From assembly GCA_964513205.1 (NCBI GenBank), contig CAZELP010000005.1, positions 51,892 through 115,891 of the forward strand: DNA of 64,000 nucleotides, in the 5' to 3' direction. This DNA is from JAGVJT01 sp964513205. Its GTDB lineage: Bacteria > Pseudomonadota > Gammaproteobacteria > Legionellales > Legionellaceae. Below the pieces are notes generated by a model. The model made no database searches. It saw only the letters and a list, made by a program, of their open reading frames with translations, and was not told the origin of the DNA. Below, piece by piece: positions 54,947-63,083 of this stretch; the stretch's first letter is position 1; each line of letters starts with the position of its first letter. The translations under genes were made by a program, and so were the position numbers.

Positions 54947-55714
54947 ATGAATATTCTGCTAATAACCACTGGAAGCCGAGGGGATCTCAATCCTTATCTT
55001 GCTATAGGAATCGCACTCAAAAAACGCGGACATCAAGTGACACTGATGAGTATTGATTTATATGAATCGAATGCTCGTGATGCAGGTTTAAGCTTTATTT
55101 CTTGTGGTTCGAATGAAGATTATTTCACCGCTATTCACCATCTTGATGTTGCTTCTCATAATCTTAAAAAAGGTTTTAAAGTCATGGCGGATTATCTTAT
55201 TTTAGGCTTTATTCGCCCAGTCTATGAAATAGCTTTAAAGCATTTCAGTCCTAAAGATACATGATTATCGCACCAGGATATATGTACAGTGCACGTATTT
55301 TACAAGAGAAGCATGGCTTTCCATTCATCACACTGTGTTTGAAACCCTTTTTTTTCTTGAGTGATGAAGTCAAAGATTTTATCACCGCAGGAGACAAGCC
55401 AATTAATTTGACTTATGGAACCTCCGTTTCGAATGGCCACTTATTTTTTTCAGCATGCATTGGAAGCTGCAAGACAGCTTCGGTTGAGATGTCTAATTTT
55501 AAGTATACATGATGAACATCTCCCTGATTTGCAATCCGGTAGAGAATTGAATCTACCAATTAAAAAATGGACGACACAATCTGCAGTTTTATATTTGAAA
55601 AAACTTTTGATGTCGCAACAAATTACAGAACGATGCCATTATTATTCCCAACAAATTGATTTTCGAAAAACAGAGCAACGAATTTGTAAGATAGTTGAAG
55701 AAATGCTGCCATAA
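54947..55714 (+). pseudogene. Frameshifted glycosyltransferase (UDP-glycosyltransferase family) pseudogene
   Basis: Three frames together reconstruct an inactivated GT1-family gene. The first part (ATG 54947; LLITTGSRGDLNPYLAIG) has the typical N terminus of UDP-glycosyltransferases and ends at TGA 55262. A +1 shift continues with MIIAPGYMYSARILQEKHGF from 55261, ending its meaningful part at about 55440 in a run of T. A second shift resumes in the original frame (FFQHALEAARQLRLRC). The middle and C-terminal nucleotide-binding parts are shortened; the last stop is at 55712-55714. Both frameshifts sit at short homopolymers or tight overlaps. Confidence 0.75.
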
Positions 55715-55872
55715 TGACTTGAACACGCTTGAAAATTGATTTTACTCACCAAATTGTCGCGCATGTGTGACAGAGAGAGATTATTTTGATACGATTCGCT
55801 CCATCCGTTGGGCTTATCAGTATATTATCGAGAATGATAATCATCAAGGTGCCTCCAAAATAAGTTGATATC

Positions 55873-56559
55873 ATGTGGATTAGAACAAAAACAGAACAAC
55901 AAAAAACAACGCAAGAAACGCTGGATTTATATCGCAAACGAAGACAAGAAAGCATGGAGATTGTTCAACGTTTTGTTAAAAATATTAATAAAGAAGTATT
56001 GATGCAATCTGCCAAACAGCTTGGACTTTATTATAAAAAAAGCATTGCTATTGAAACAGAACAAGCACTAGACGTTTTATTTAATCATACCATTTTTCAT
56101 TATTTGCATAATGGTATGAAAATGCTCGATCGTTTTGCACGAGAAACGTTAATTAATCAAAAACAGTCTGAAGAAAAATTAGCAATGCTTGATATTTTAC
56201 AGCAAGCTTCATATGGCATTTTGAGTGTTAAAGAAACGTTATCTTTTGGTGGTACATATGTTGAAGATGTATTGAACAATAAAACTTTTTTGCTGATGGA
56301 TGAGGGGCTTTCGTTTAGTGCTTCTAAAAGATTGACTATCGCTACAACCTATATCACATTTCCTGAGTTTTCAATGACAACCGGTGCTGCATTGCCGATA
56401 AACGATTGTTTAGATACCCTAGATATGTTAATTGAGGATTTTGAGCTTGAAAACAAGTTATTTTCTGAGCTGCAGCCCAAGCAACAATTAAAATTTGTTG
56501 TGTCCTTAACGCAAGAGGCTTTGAAGCGAGGAGCCTTGGAACAGATTGGTTTTGTTTAA
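55873..56559 (+). CDS. Protein of unknown function
   Basis: 228 residues; not recognised. It is mainly helical (QETLDLYRKRRQESMEIVQRF; ESMEIVQRFVKNINKEVLM) with a central IETEQALDVLFNHTIFHY and a C-terminal domain (MDEGLSFSASKRLTIATTY; FPEFSMTTGAALPIND). It lacks a signal peptide and membrane segments, and the ATG has no Shine-Dalgarno sequence. It stands between the decayed glycosyltransferase and pilC. An upstream open fragment (55767-55868) ending in EN-DNHQGASKIS may be its severed neighbour. No function is assigned. Confidence 0.65.
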   Translation: MWIRTKTEQQKTTQETLDLYRKRRQESMEIVQRFVKNINKEVLMQSAKQLGLYYKKSIAIETEQALDVLFNHTIFHYLHNGMKMLDRFARETLINQKQSEEKLAMLDILQQASYGILSVKETLSFGGTYVEDVLNNKTFLLMDEGLSFSASKRLTIATTYITFPEFSMTTGAALPINDCLDTLDMLIEDFELENKLFSELQPKQQLKFVVSLTQEALKRGALEQIGFV

Positions 56560-56632
56560 AAATGAATTGGCTAGTTTAACGTTTAGCACCTAAAAAAGTT
56601 TTCAAACGAATTAGAGAAAAATAACCAAACTC

Positions 56633-56663
56633 AGAGTCGATGTTTTTGTTAAGTCTCGACTCT
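56633..56663 (+). terminator. Hairpin after the unknown gene, before pilC
   Basis: AGAGTCGA (56633-56640) pairs with TCGACTCT (56656-56663) over a 15-base T-rich loop; TTAATC follows. It may separate the preceding gene from pilC. Confidence 0.45.
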
Positions 56664-56682
56664 TTAATCACAAGGAAGTGAT

Positions 56683-57888
56683 ATGCGAAACTCTCATCAA
56701 AGAATTCAATTTTATTGGCAAGGAACCAACACTAAAGGACAACGGGTTGAAGGCTATATTCAAGCAAATCGTAAGCGTGTCGCGCACGTCCTGCTCGAAT
56801 TACAAGGCATCACACCCAACCGACTTCAACGACTTGGTGGATTATTTGCACGCAACATCTCTAAAAAAGAAATTGCCACACTTCTGCGTCAAATTTCCAC
56901 TTTGCTAAAAGCAAATTTGTCATTGATACAAGCATTACAGACCGTTAAGCTCAACCAAAATCGTCCCTCGCTACGCTTACTTGTAGAAACACTTGAAATA
57001 AGCCTGCAAAAAGGATTTTCTTTTGCAAAAGCATTGAGCGAACATCCTCAATATTTTTCAAGTTTAATGATCGATCTGGTTTCTGTCGGTGAGCAAACTT
57101 CTCAGCTCGAATTGACACTGATGAAAATTGTACACAATGAAGAGCGAAATCTAAAAACCAAAAGACAATTTTCTTTGATGTTGCTTTATCCTGCTTTTAT
57201 CGCGTTCACGTGCATCAGCTTAACAATGACGTTGAGTTTTTTTATACTGCCACAATTGTTTTCTTTTTATGAAACATTTCATGTTGAATTGCCGAAAATG
57301 ACAACCTACTTCATGCATTTTTCAAACGGCGTAAAATCGTATGGCCTCATTGTTCTCATGCAAATCAGTCTACTGATATGTGCTTTACGAATATCTTATC
57401 AGCACCATCAACCGATGCGGGAATACATTGATAAGCATGTGTTGAGGATCCCATTTTTAGGTCAAATGCTCTCAAAATTTATTCTCATTCGCATAACAGG
57501 CTGCCTTTCAATGGCGCTTTCTTCAGGATTGCCATTGCTAGAAACGCTAGAAATGACCAAAAAGATCATCCATCATACCGCGTTTGAAAAAGCTGTAACC
57601 AGCATTCACACAGCCGTACGAGAAGGCGTTTCACTCATGCAATCTATGCGCTCAACTCAACGGTTTCCTGCCGATCTACTAGAAATGGTTGCGGTTGCAG
57701 AAGAATCGGGACAGCTTGCACAAATATTTTCCGAGATAACCAACCACTTAGAAGACGCATTGACTCAACACACTTTATTGTGGAGCAAACTCCTAGAACC
57801 TCTTATTATGGTGATATTAGGATCGATCATCGGTATACTTTTACTGACGCTATATTTACCCATTTTTCAGCTAGAGGTTGCTTTATGA
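56683..57888 (+). CDS. pilC: Type IV pilus inner-membrane platform protein PilC
   Basis: 401 residues, the usual length for PilC/GspF. Two GspF domains: the first has LLRQISTLLKANLSLIQALQ and GEQTSQLELTLMKI, the second has TGCLSMALSSGLPLLETLEM and VAVAEESGQLAQIF; membrane segments follow each (LYPAFIAFTCISLTMTLSFF; IMVILGSIIGILLLTLYLPIF). It spans the inner membrane and links the PilB/PilT ATPases to the pilus. CAAGGAAG precedes the ATG. It overlaps pilD by ATGA. The ATPase gene pilB and pilin genes are not here. Confidence 0.94.
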   Translation: MRNSHQRIQFYWQGTNTKGQRVEGYIQANRKRVAHVLLELQGITPNRLQRLGGLFARNISKKEIATLLRQISTLLKANLSLIQALQTVKLNQNRPSLRLLVETLEISLQKGFSFAKALSEHPQYFSSLMIDLVSVGEQTSQLELTLMKIVHNEERNLKTKRQFSLMLLYPAFIAFTCISLTMTLSFFILPQLFSFYETFHVELPKMTTYFMHFSNGVKSYGLIVLMQISLLICALRISYQHHQPMREYIDKHVLRIPFLGQMLSKFILIRITGCLSMALSSGLPLLETLEMTKKIIHHTAFEKAVTSIHTAVREGVSLMQSMRSTQRFPADLLEMVAVAEESGQLAQIFSEITNHLEDALTQHTLLWSKLLEPLIMVILGSIIGILLLTLYLPIFQLEVAL

Positions 57889-58721
57889 CGTTTTTGCGTT
57901 TAGTACAAACATCAACCAGCATGTGTTACATTCTGCTGGGTATTTTTTCCTTACTGATTGGCAGTTTCTTAAATGTGGTCATTTATAGACTCCCTTTGAT
58001 GATGGATAAAACAACATTGCCCCTCATCAATCTTTGTGTCCCTCGTTCATTTTGCCCTCACTGTAAAAAAACCATTCCCATTTGGCACAACATTCCCGTT
58101 TTTAGCTATATCATTTGTCGCGGCAAGTGCCATTTTTGTCATCAAAAAATTGCCATACGATATTTAGTTGTTGAAATGTCCACATTAATTTTATCCCTTG
58201 CCATGGCTTACACTTTGGGTTTTTCAACTGCATTGATAGGTGGATTAATTTTCACCTGGATAGCGATTGCAATAAGCTTTATTGATTTTGAACATCAATT
58301 AATTCCTGACGAGTTGAACTTTAGTTTGTTATGGACAGGATTGCTGATCAATTTATCTGGACAATTTGTCCCTCTTGCCGATGCTGTTTTAGGCGCAGTT
58401 ATTGGATACACCTGCTTATGGATGTTTATTAAACTATATGAAAAAATCAGCCATAAAAAAGCCATGGGGCATGGAGACTTTAAACTATTCGCTGCACTCG
58501 GCGCTTGGTTTGGTTGGGCGCAATTGCCGATTTTACTGTTTATTGCCTCTTTAATAGGAGCAGTCGTCGGCGTAATTTATCTTAAAATTGCGAAAAAAGA
58601 CGCCAATACCCCCATCCCATTTGGGCCTTTTTTATGTTGGAGCGGATACCTAACGCTGCCGTTTAATCAGGTGCTACTTCATTATTTGATGGGAAATGAG
58701 CACCTAACTCTATTGTATTGA
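57885..58721 (+). CDS. pilD: Prepilin peptidase PilD
   Basis: 278 residues from the ATG at 57885 (overlaps pilC stop, GAGG upstream); a longer reading from 57780 is not supported. It is an aspartic protease that cleaves the leader of type IV prepilins and methylates the new N terminus. Visible: the zinc-like CPHCKK...CHFCHQ motif (near residue 60-90), the active-site FIDFEHQLIPDEL (first Asp) and GHGDFKLFAALGAWFG (second, GxGD), and seven or so membrane segments. It would also process type II pseudopilins. Confidence 0.95.
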   Translation: MTFLRLVQTSTSMCYILLGIFSLLIGSFLNVVIYRLPLMMDKTTLPLINLCVPRSFCPHCKKTIPIWHNIPVFSYIICRGKCHFCHQKIAIRYLVVEMSTLILSLAMAYTLGFSTALIGGLIFTWIAIAISFIDFEHQLIPDELNFSLLWTGLLINLSGQFVPLADAVLGAVIGYTCLWMFIKLYEKISHKKAMGHGDFKLFAALGAWFGWAQLPILLFIASLIGAVVGVIYLKIAKKDANTPIPFGPFLCWSGYLTLPFNQVLLHYLMGNEHLTLLY

Positions 58722-58829
58722 ATCGTGGCTCAATCAATCATCTATTTCAAATCAAAGAAAATATCATGTGCATCTGAGCTTGTGATTTGTATAAAATTGC
58801 ATTAGTGTATGAAAAAAAAGGAATTTGCC

Positions 58830-60239
58830 ATGAATCAAAAAGTTTTCGTTAACCGTATTCTCAATCTAAAAAAAATCAAATACATTGGCCTTGATATGGA
58901 TCATACATTGATTCGTTATCATACCGATAATTTCGAAGCACTCGTCTTTAAACTGGTCATCGAAACACTCATCCAGCAAAAAAATTATCCCGAAAAAATA
59001 CGCGATTTTAGTTTTAATATGCAAGATGCAATTCGAGGGCTTGTTGTAGATAGTGAAAATGGAAATATTTTAAAGCTCAATCGATATGGCACCATAAAAA
59101 AAAGCTATCATGGGACACGAGCGATTGGCTTTAGTGAACAACAAGCTTTTTATAAAAGCACTTATGCGGATTTAAACGATCCAAACTATATGGTCATTGA
59201 CACTGCATTTTCAATTGCATTTTGTGTTTTATATAGACAATTGGTTGATTTGAAAGATAAAGAACCGCATGAGCTGGCGAGCTACCGAATTATTGCAACA
59301 GATGTATTAAGTGCCGTCGATAAAGTGCACGCCGATGGAAGTCTAAAAAAGATCATCGCGCAAAATTTACCGCATTTTGTGATTAAAGATGCCGATTTAG
59401 TGAGCCATATTCAGCGTTATCTTCGTGCAGGCAAACACTTTTTTATCCTCACTAACTCAGATTATCATTACACGAAACTCTTACTTGACTATGCAATCAA
59501 CGAATATTTACCAAACAATCAAACCTGGCAAAATTTATTTGAATACGTGATCACGTTTGCCAATAAACCCCGCTTTTTCTACGACAATCTTCGTTTCCTC
59601 AAAATTGATGAAAGCACGGGGCAAATGATGAATTTAACAGGTCCTATTACACCAGGTATTTATCAGGGCGGAAATGCCACCACATTTACCCACGACCTCA
59701 ATATCAAAGGAGATGATATTTTATACATTGGCGATCATATTTATGGCGATATCGTTCGACTCAAAAAACACTGCAATTGGCGAACAGCATTGGTTGTAGA
59801 AGAATTGGGAGATGAAATTTCGGCGCAAATCAATGCGCATCCTATCGAACAAAAAATTGCAGAGGCCATGTATTTGAAAACAAAATTAGAGACCGAACAC
59901 ATCGAATTGTTTACAAAACAACTCGAGCAAAATACGCATGAATTCGATGAAAAAATTAACTTGCTCCAAGAGAAAATAAATGAAATCGACAATACCGTCT
60001 CAAGCTTGCTTAAAACGCAGGAAAGTTATTACAACCCAGTCTGGGGACGAGTGTTTCGTTCTGGTGCGGAAGAAAGCTACTTCGCATATCAAGTCGATCG
60101 TTATGCTTGTATCTACATGGAAAAATTGATTGATTTATTTCGGTGTTCGCCGCTGACTTACTTCCGAGCTCATCGACGAACACTCGCTCATGATCAACCT
60201 ATGGTGTCTTTTGCTCGCGCAGACAAATCGTTTGTTTGA
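58830..60239 (+). CDS. HAD-IG family 5'-nucleotidase
   Basis: 469 residues from ATG 58830, at eight bases from AAAAGG; an in-frame ATG at 58809 has no ribosome-binding site. HAD motif I is GLDMDHTLIRY, motif II FFILTNSD (Thr/Ser), motif IV YIGDHIYGDIV, in the order of the HAD-IG purine 5'-nucleotidase family (like cytosolic nucleotidase II), which in bacteria is mainly known from Legionella and relatives. Inserted cap, and C-terminal coiled coil (about 350-400), are typical. Cytosolic; likely acts on IMP/GMP. It converges on the OPT gene, overlapping by 46 bases. Confidence 0.93.
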   Translation: MNQKVFVNRILNLKKIKYIGLDMDHTLIRYHTDNFEALVFKLVIETLIQQKNYPEKIRDFSFNMQDAIRGLVVDSENGNILKLNRYGTIKKSYHGTRAIGFSEQQAFYKSTYADLNDPNYMVIDTAFSIAFCVLYRQLVDLKDKEPHELASYRIIATDVLSAVDKVHADGSLKKIIAQNLPHFVIKDADLVSHIQRYLRAGKHFFILTNSDYHYTKLLLDYAINEYLPNNQTWQNLFEYVITFANKPRFFYDNLRFLKIDESTGQMMNLTGPITPGIYQGGNATTFTHDLNIKGDDILYIGDHIYGDIVRLKKHCNWRTALVVEELGDEISAQINAHPIEQKIAEAMYLKTKLETEHIELFTKQLEQNTHEFDEKINLLQEKINEIDNTVSSLLKTQESYYNPVWGRVFRSGAEESYFAYQVDRYACIYMEKLIDLFRCSPLTYFRAHRRTLAHDQPMVSFARADKSFV

Positions 60240-62173
60240 CTCGCTCGCAACATCCAGTAACCCAAAAACACCACACTTAAACAAGACAGTCCTACCGCCA
60301 GAGCTGAAAAACGCTCTGGCATAATCGCCAAAATATCTTGTGTATGAGACCATGAAAAAATACCAGCCAACACAACATCCATAAGAGCGGAACCGGCAAC
60401 TAAACCACATGCAATCTGCGCACTCGGTTGTTTCTCCGCCTCTGTCTTCACTTTTCTAGACACTAAAAAAGCAATCCCTCCCCCCAACAACAGAGGAAAA
60501 GAAGTAGACAAAGGAAGGTACATCCCAACAGCAACACCAAGTGCTGAACACTGGAACTTCGTGAAACGCTTTATCAAATGATTTAAAAATACGATACAAA
60601 AAACAGAAAAAGCGCCAATCCCCATCATCATCCAAGGTAAATCATGATGAAATACACCTTTGGTAATGGCGGCAAGTACCGCCGCTGTTGGTGCGGGCAA
60701 TGTGCGTGAAACATCCATTCCAGCACGAGGCATGACTCCTGCAATACCATAAACATCAAACAAAAGCTGCATCACCCATGGAATCACGAGCGAAGACACC
60801 AAAACTCCCAACAACAACATCAGCTGCTGTTTCCAGGGGGTAGCGCCAACAAGATGACCCACTTTCAGATCTTGGCTATTGTCATTCGCAATCGCAGCAA
60901 TTCCAGTCACAACAGCTCCAATCATGATGGTAATGGCTTCTGCAGACTCCAGTGCATGATTGGTTAATTCGCCTGGAATCAACAAGTGTACAGCACTCAA
61001 TAACAACCAAGAAACAAGCAATATCCCAGCAATGACCATTGAGCTACCCGGACTTGCGCTCACTCCCACCATTCCTGAAAAATAAGCCGTGATGACAGAA
61101 AATAGAAAGCCAATAAGCAAAACGTAAGCGACTGCAGCCAAAAGAAGTCCTGTTGTCTCATTGGAGGAAAATCCAATCACAGAAAGAGGAAAAAGCTGTT
61201 TGAATAAAACGTACAACCCAACACTCATCAGCAATACTCCGACCGCAATCACCACACCCGAAAGATCACGCTCCGTAGCAGGGATCTGACTTACAACAAG
61301 ATTATTTTTTTCGGTGAGCGCACGCCCTAATCCTCGCATTTTTTCAATCAATGGTCTTAAAAGCTGTCCAAAAGTCCAGACACCGGCAAAAAGCATAGCC
61401 CCAATACCAAGGTAACAGACCTTATTTGACCATAAAAAGGAAACAGCCTCTGTTGCCGACAAAGTGGAAATTTCTGCAAAATTCAAATGACTTAAGAAAG
61501 GCACCCCTAAAATCCAAGTCAAAACCGCACCAATGGCGATACTTAATGCCATATTTGCACCAATCAAAAATCCGGCACCAATCATCGTTGCAGAAAATCC
61601 CAGATTTAATCCAAACAATGTCCGCTGGTAAAAAAACCAATGCGCGGATTGATTTGCCAATACTTTAAAACCGACTTGACATAATTCTAAACATCCACCG
61701 ACAAGACCACCCGAAACTAGATATCCAAAACCAACCCGTTGATAAGAAGATTTCAATATTTCAGCAATGGCACGGCCTTCAGGAAATTGTAATGAGGGGT
61801 CTCGAACCAATATTTTTCGCAATGGGATTGAAAAAAGCACCCCCAAAACGCCGCCTAAAAAAGCAATTGAAAAATTGGTCCAGTAATCAAAATGATGCCA
61901 ATATTGGATGACAATTAACGCGGGAATGGTATACACAATCCCGCCTGCAACAGCCTCTCCAGCTGAAGCAGCGGTTTGAACCGCATTATTCTCGACAATT
62001 GTAGCGCCTTTAAAAAAACGCAAAATCCCCATCGAAATAATGGCAGCCGGAATAGAAGCTGATGTTAAAAGCCCCAACTTCAAAGCCAAAAAAGCATTGG
62101 AAGCGGCAAGCAGAGCAGCCAAAATAATTGCTAAAAATACACCTCGAACGGTGATTTCAGAACGTGCCACCAT
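60194..62173 (-). CDS. OPT family oligopeptide transporter
   Basis: 659 residues from ATG 62173 with GAGGAG at eight bases; an extended frame from 62251 is not supported. About 14-16 membrane segments. Family marks: VRGVFLAIILAALLAASNAFLALKLGL at the start, TAASAGEAVAGGIVYTIPAL and FPEGRAIAEIL, and later GDLKVGHLVGATPWKQQ-like (DLKVGHLVGATPWKQQL). OPT carriers move oligopeptides or metal-chelates with protons across the inner membrane, here probably uptake. It starts one base after the SDR stop, so the two are one operon. The C terminus overlaps the convergent nucleotidase gene. Confidence 0.93.
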   Translation of the reverse strand: MVARSEITVRGVFLAIILAALLAASNAFLALKLGLLTSASIPAAIISMGILRFFKGATIVENNAVQTAASAGEAVAGGIVYTIPALIVIQYWHHFDYWTNFSIAFLGGVLGVLFSIPLRKILVRDPSLQFPEGRAIAEILKSSYQRVGFGYLVSGGLVGGCLELCQVGFKVLANQSAHWFFYQRTLFGLNLGFSATMIGAGFLIGANMALSIAIGAVLTWILGVPFLSHLNFAEISTLSATEAVSFLWSNKVCYLGIGAMLFAGVWTFGQLLRPLIEKMRGLGRALTEKNNLVVSQIPATERDLSGVVIAVGVLLMSVGLYVLFKQLFPLSVIGFSSNETTGLLLAAVAYVLLIGFLFSVITAYFSGMVGVSASPGSSMVIAGILLVSWLLLSAVHLLIPGELTNHALESAEAITIMIGAVVTGIAAIANDNSQDLKVGHLVGATPWKQQLMLLLGVLVSSLVIPWVMQLLFDVYGIAGVMPRAGMDVSRTLPAPTAAVLAAITKGVFHHDLPWMMMGIGAFSVFCIVFLNHLIKRFTKFQCSALGVAVGMYLPLSTSFPLLLGGGIAFLVSRKVKTEAEKQPSAQIACGLVAGSALMDVVLAGIFSWSHTQDILAIMPERFSALAVGLSCLSVVFLGYWMLRASQTNDLSARAKDTIG

Positions 62174-62174
62174 G

Positions 62175-62936
62175 TTAAGACTCCTCAGGATAAGTAGCAT
62201 ACCCATCATAAATATCCCACTCTTTCGAGCGATAAGTTTCAAGATCGACATCCAAGAGTAAACCGACCAAATATTCAGCCACTTGCTCCGAACTTAAAAG
62301 ACGTTGTTCTTGCTTCAAATTCACAAAAAAATCATGCTTTTCTGCCATCATGGCGGTCGAACTACGAATTATCGCTTGCATATCGGTATCGACAATACCC
62401 GGCATCACACTGGCACAAGCCAACTCAGGACATTCTAACTGCCAACAACGCGTCAACATGGACAAAGCAGCCTTTGAAGTACAGTATGCAGCCCAACCAG
62501 TAATAGCAAAATAAGCGGCTCCTGAACCAATATTCAAAACCCGTCCAGTCGTCGATAACAATGGTTTTAGCAGCTGAGTCAGAAACAGAGGCGCTTCTAA
62601 ATTGGTGGCGAATAAATGACGCCATGATGCGCGTGTAATCGCAGTAATAGGCGCAATTGGCTCTATCACGCCTGCATTATGAATCAAACCGGATAAAGAG
62701 CCGGCGTCTTGAAGTGCAGAAAACACAACCTGACATCCCTCTTCTGTCGACACATCGGCCTCAATGCACCGTATAAGCGCTGAAGCTGATGTCAAGGCGT
62801 CTAAACGCTTACGATCACGAGCAATCACACAAACAGAACAACCTCGTGCAACCAAAGCAAGAGCCAACGCACGCCCAATCCCTCGACTTCCACCAGTGAT
62901 AACAAACACAGCCACTCCAGCACAAAAAGTTGCCAT
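62175..62936 (-). CDS. Short-chain dehydrogenase/reductase
   Basis: 253 residues, classical SDR. NAD(P) site TGGSRGIG near the N terminus (11-22 region), NAG motif in IHNAGVIEP, catalytic S-Y-K in IGSGAAYF, YCTSKAALS, and VMPGIVDTDMQ after it. Function unknown: a 3-oxoacyl- or sugar-type reductase cannot be excluded. It is the first gene of the SDR-OPT operon; the OPT start follows after one base. The ATG at 62936 has no clear Shine-Dalgarno sequence. Confidence 0.93.
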   Translation of the reverse strand: MATFCAGVAVFVITGGSRGIGRALALALVARGCSVCVIARDRKRLDALTSASALIRCIEADVSTEEGCQVVFSALQDAGSLSGLIHNAGVIEPIAPITAITRASWRHLFATNLEAPLFLTQLLKPLLSTTGRVLNIGSGAAYFAITGWAAYCTSKAALSMLTRCWQLECPELACASVMPGIVDTDMQAIIRSSTAMMAEKHDFFVNLKQEQRLLSSEQVAEYLVGLLLDVDLETYRSKEWDIYDGYATYPEES

Positions 62937-62984
62937 GAATCATAACAGATCTAAGGGAGAAAGTGATCAACATCAGAATATTTT

Positions 62985-63006
62985 CACGGCATGCCCCATT
63001 AAAAAA
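62985..63006. repeat. Third copy of the CACGGC-CCCATTAAAAA repeat
   Basis: CACGGCATGCCCCATTAAAA (62985-63004) matches the left arm and loop of the korAB terminator and the IS630-remnant end at 21523-21549. Here the right arm is missing. It lies in the 147-base gap between the divergent SDR and lipase genes. Confidence 0.5.
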
Positions 63007-63083
63007 GAGAATGAACAAAATAAAAACTACAGCTATACTGAAGATAAGGGGTTTTATTGTATTTTATTACACGAGAGCGCTCT

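Noticed and set aside
55746..55955. Minus-strand ORF of 69 codons over the start of the unknown gene
   Set aside because: Shadow frame across the 5' end of the gene at 55873, with no ribosome-binding site or recognisable motif.
62985..63006. Possible promoter-like or terminator function of the third repeat copy
   Set aside because: The right arm is missing, so no hairpin forms; kept only as a repeat copy.
63001..63083. Minus-strand ORFs over the lipase gene
   Set aside because: They are shadows; the plus strand carries a complete lipase catalytic set.
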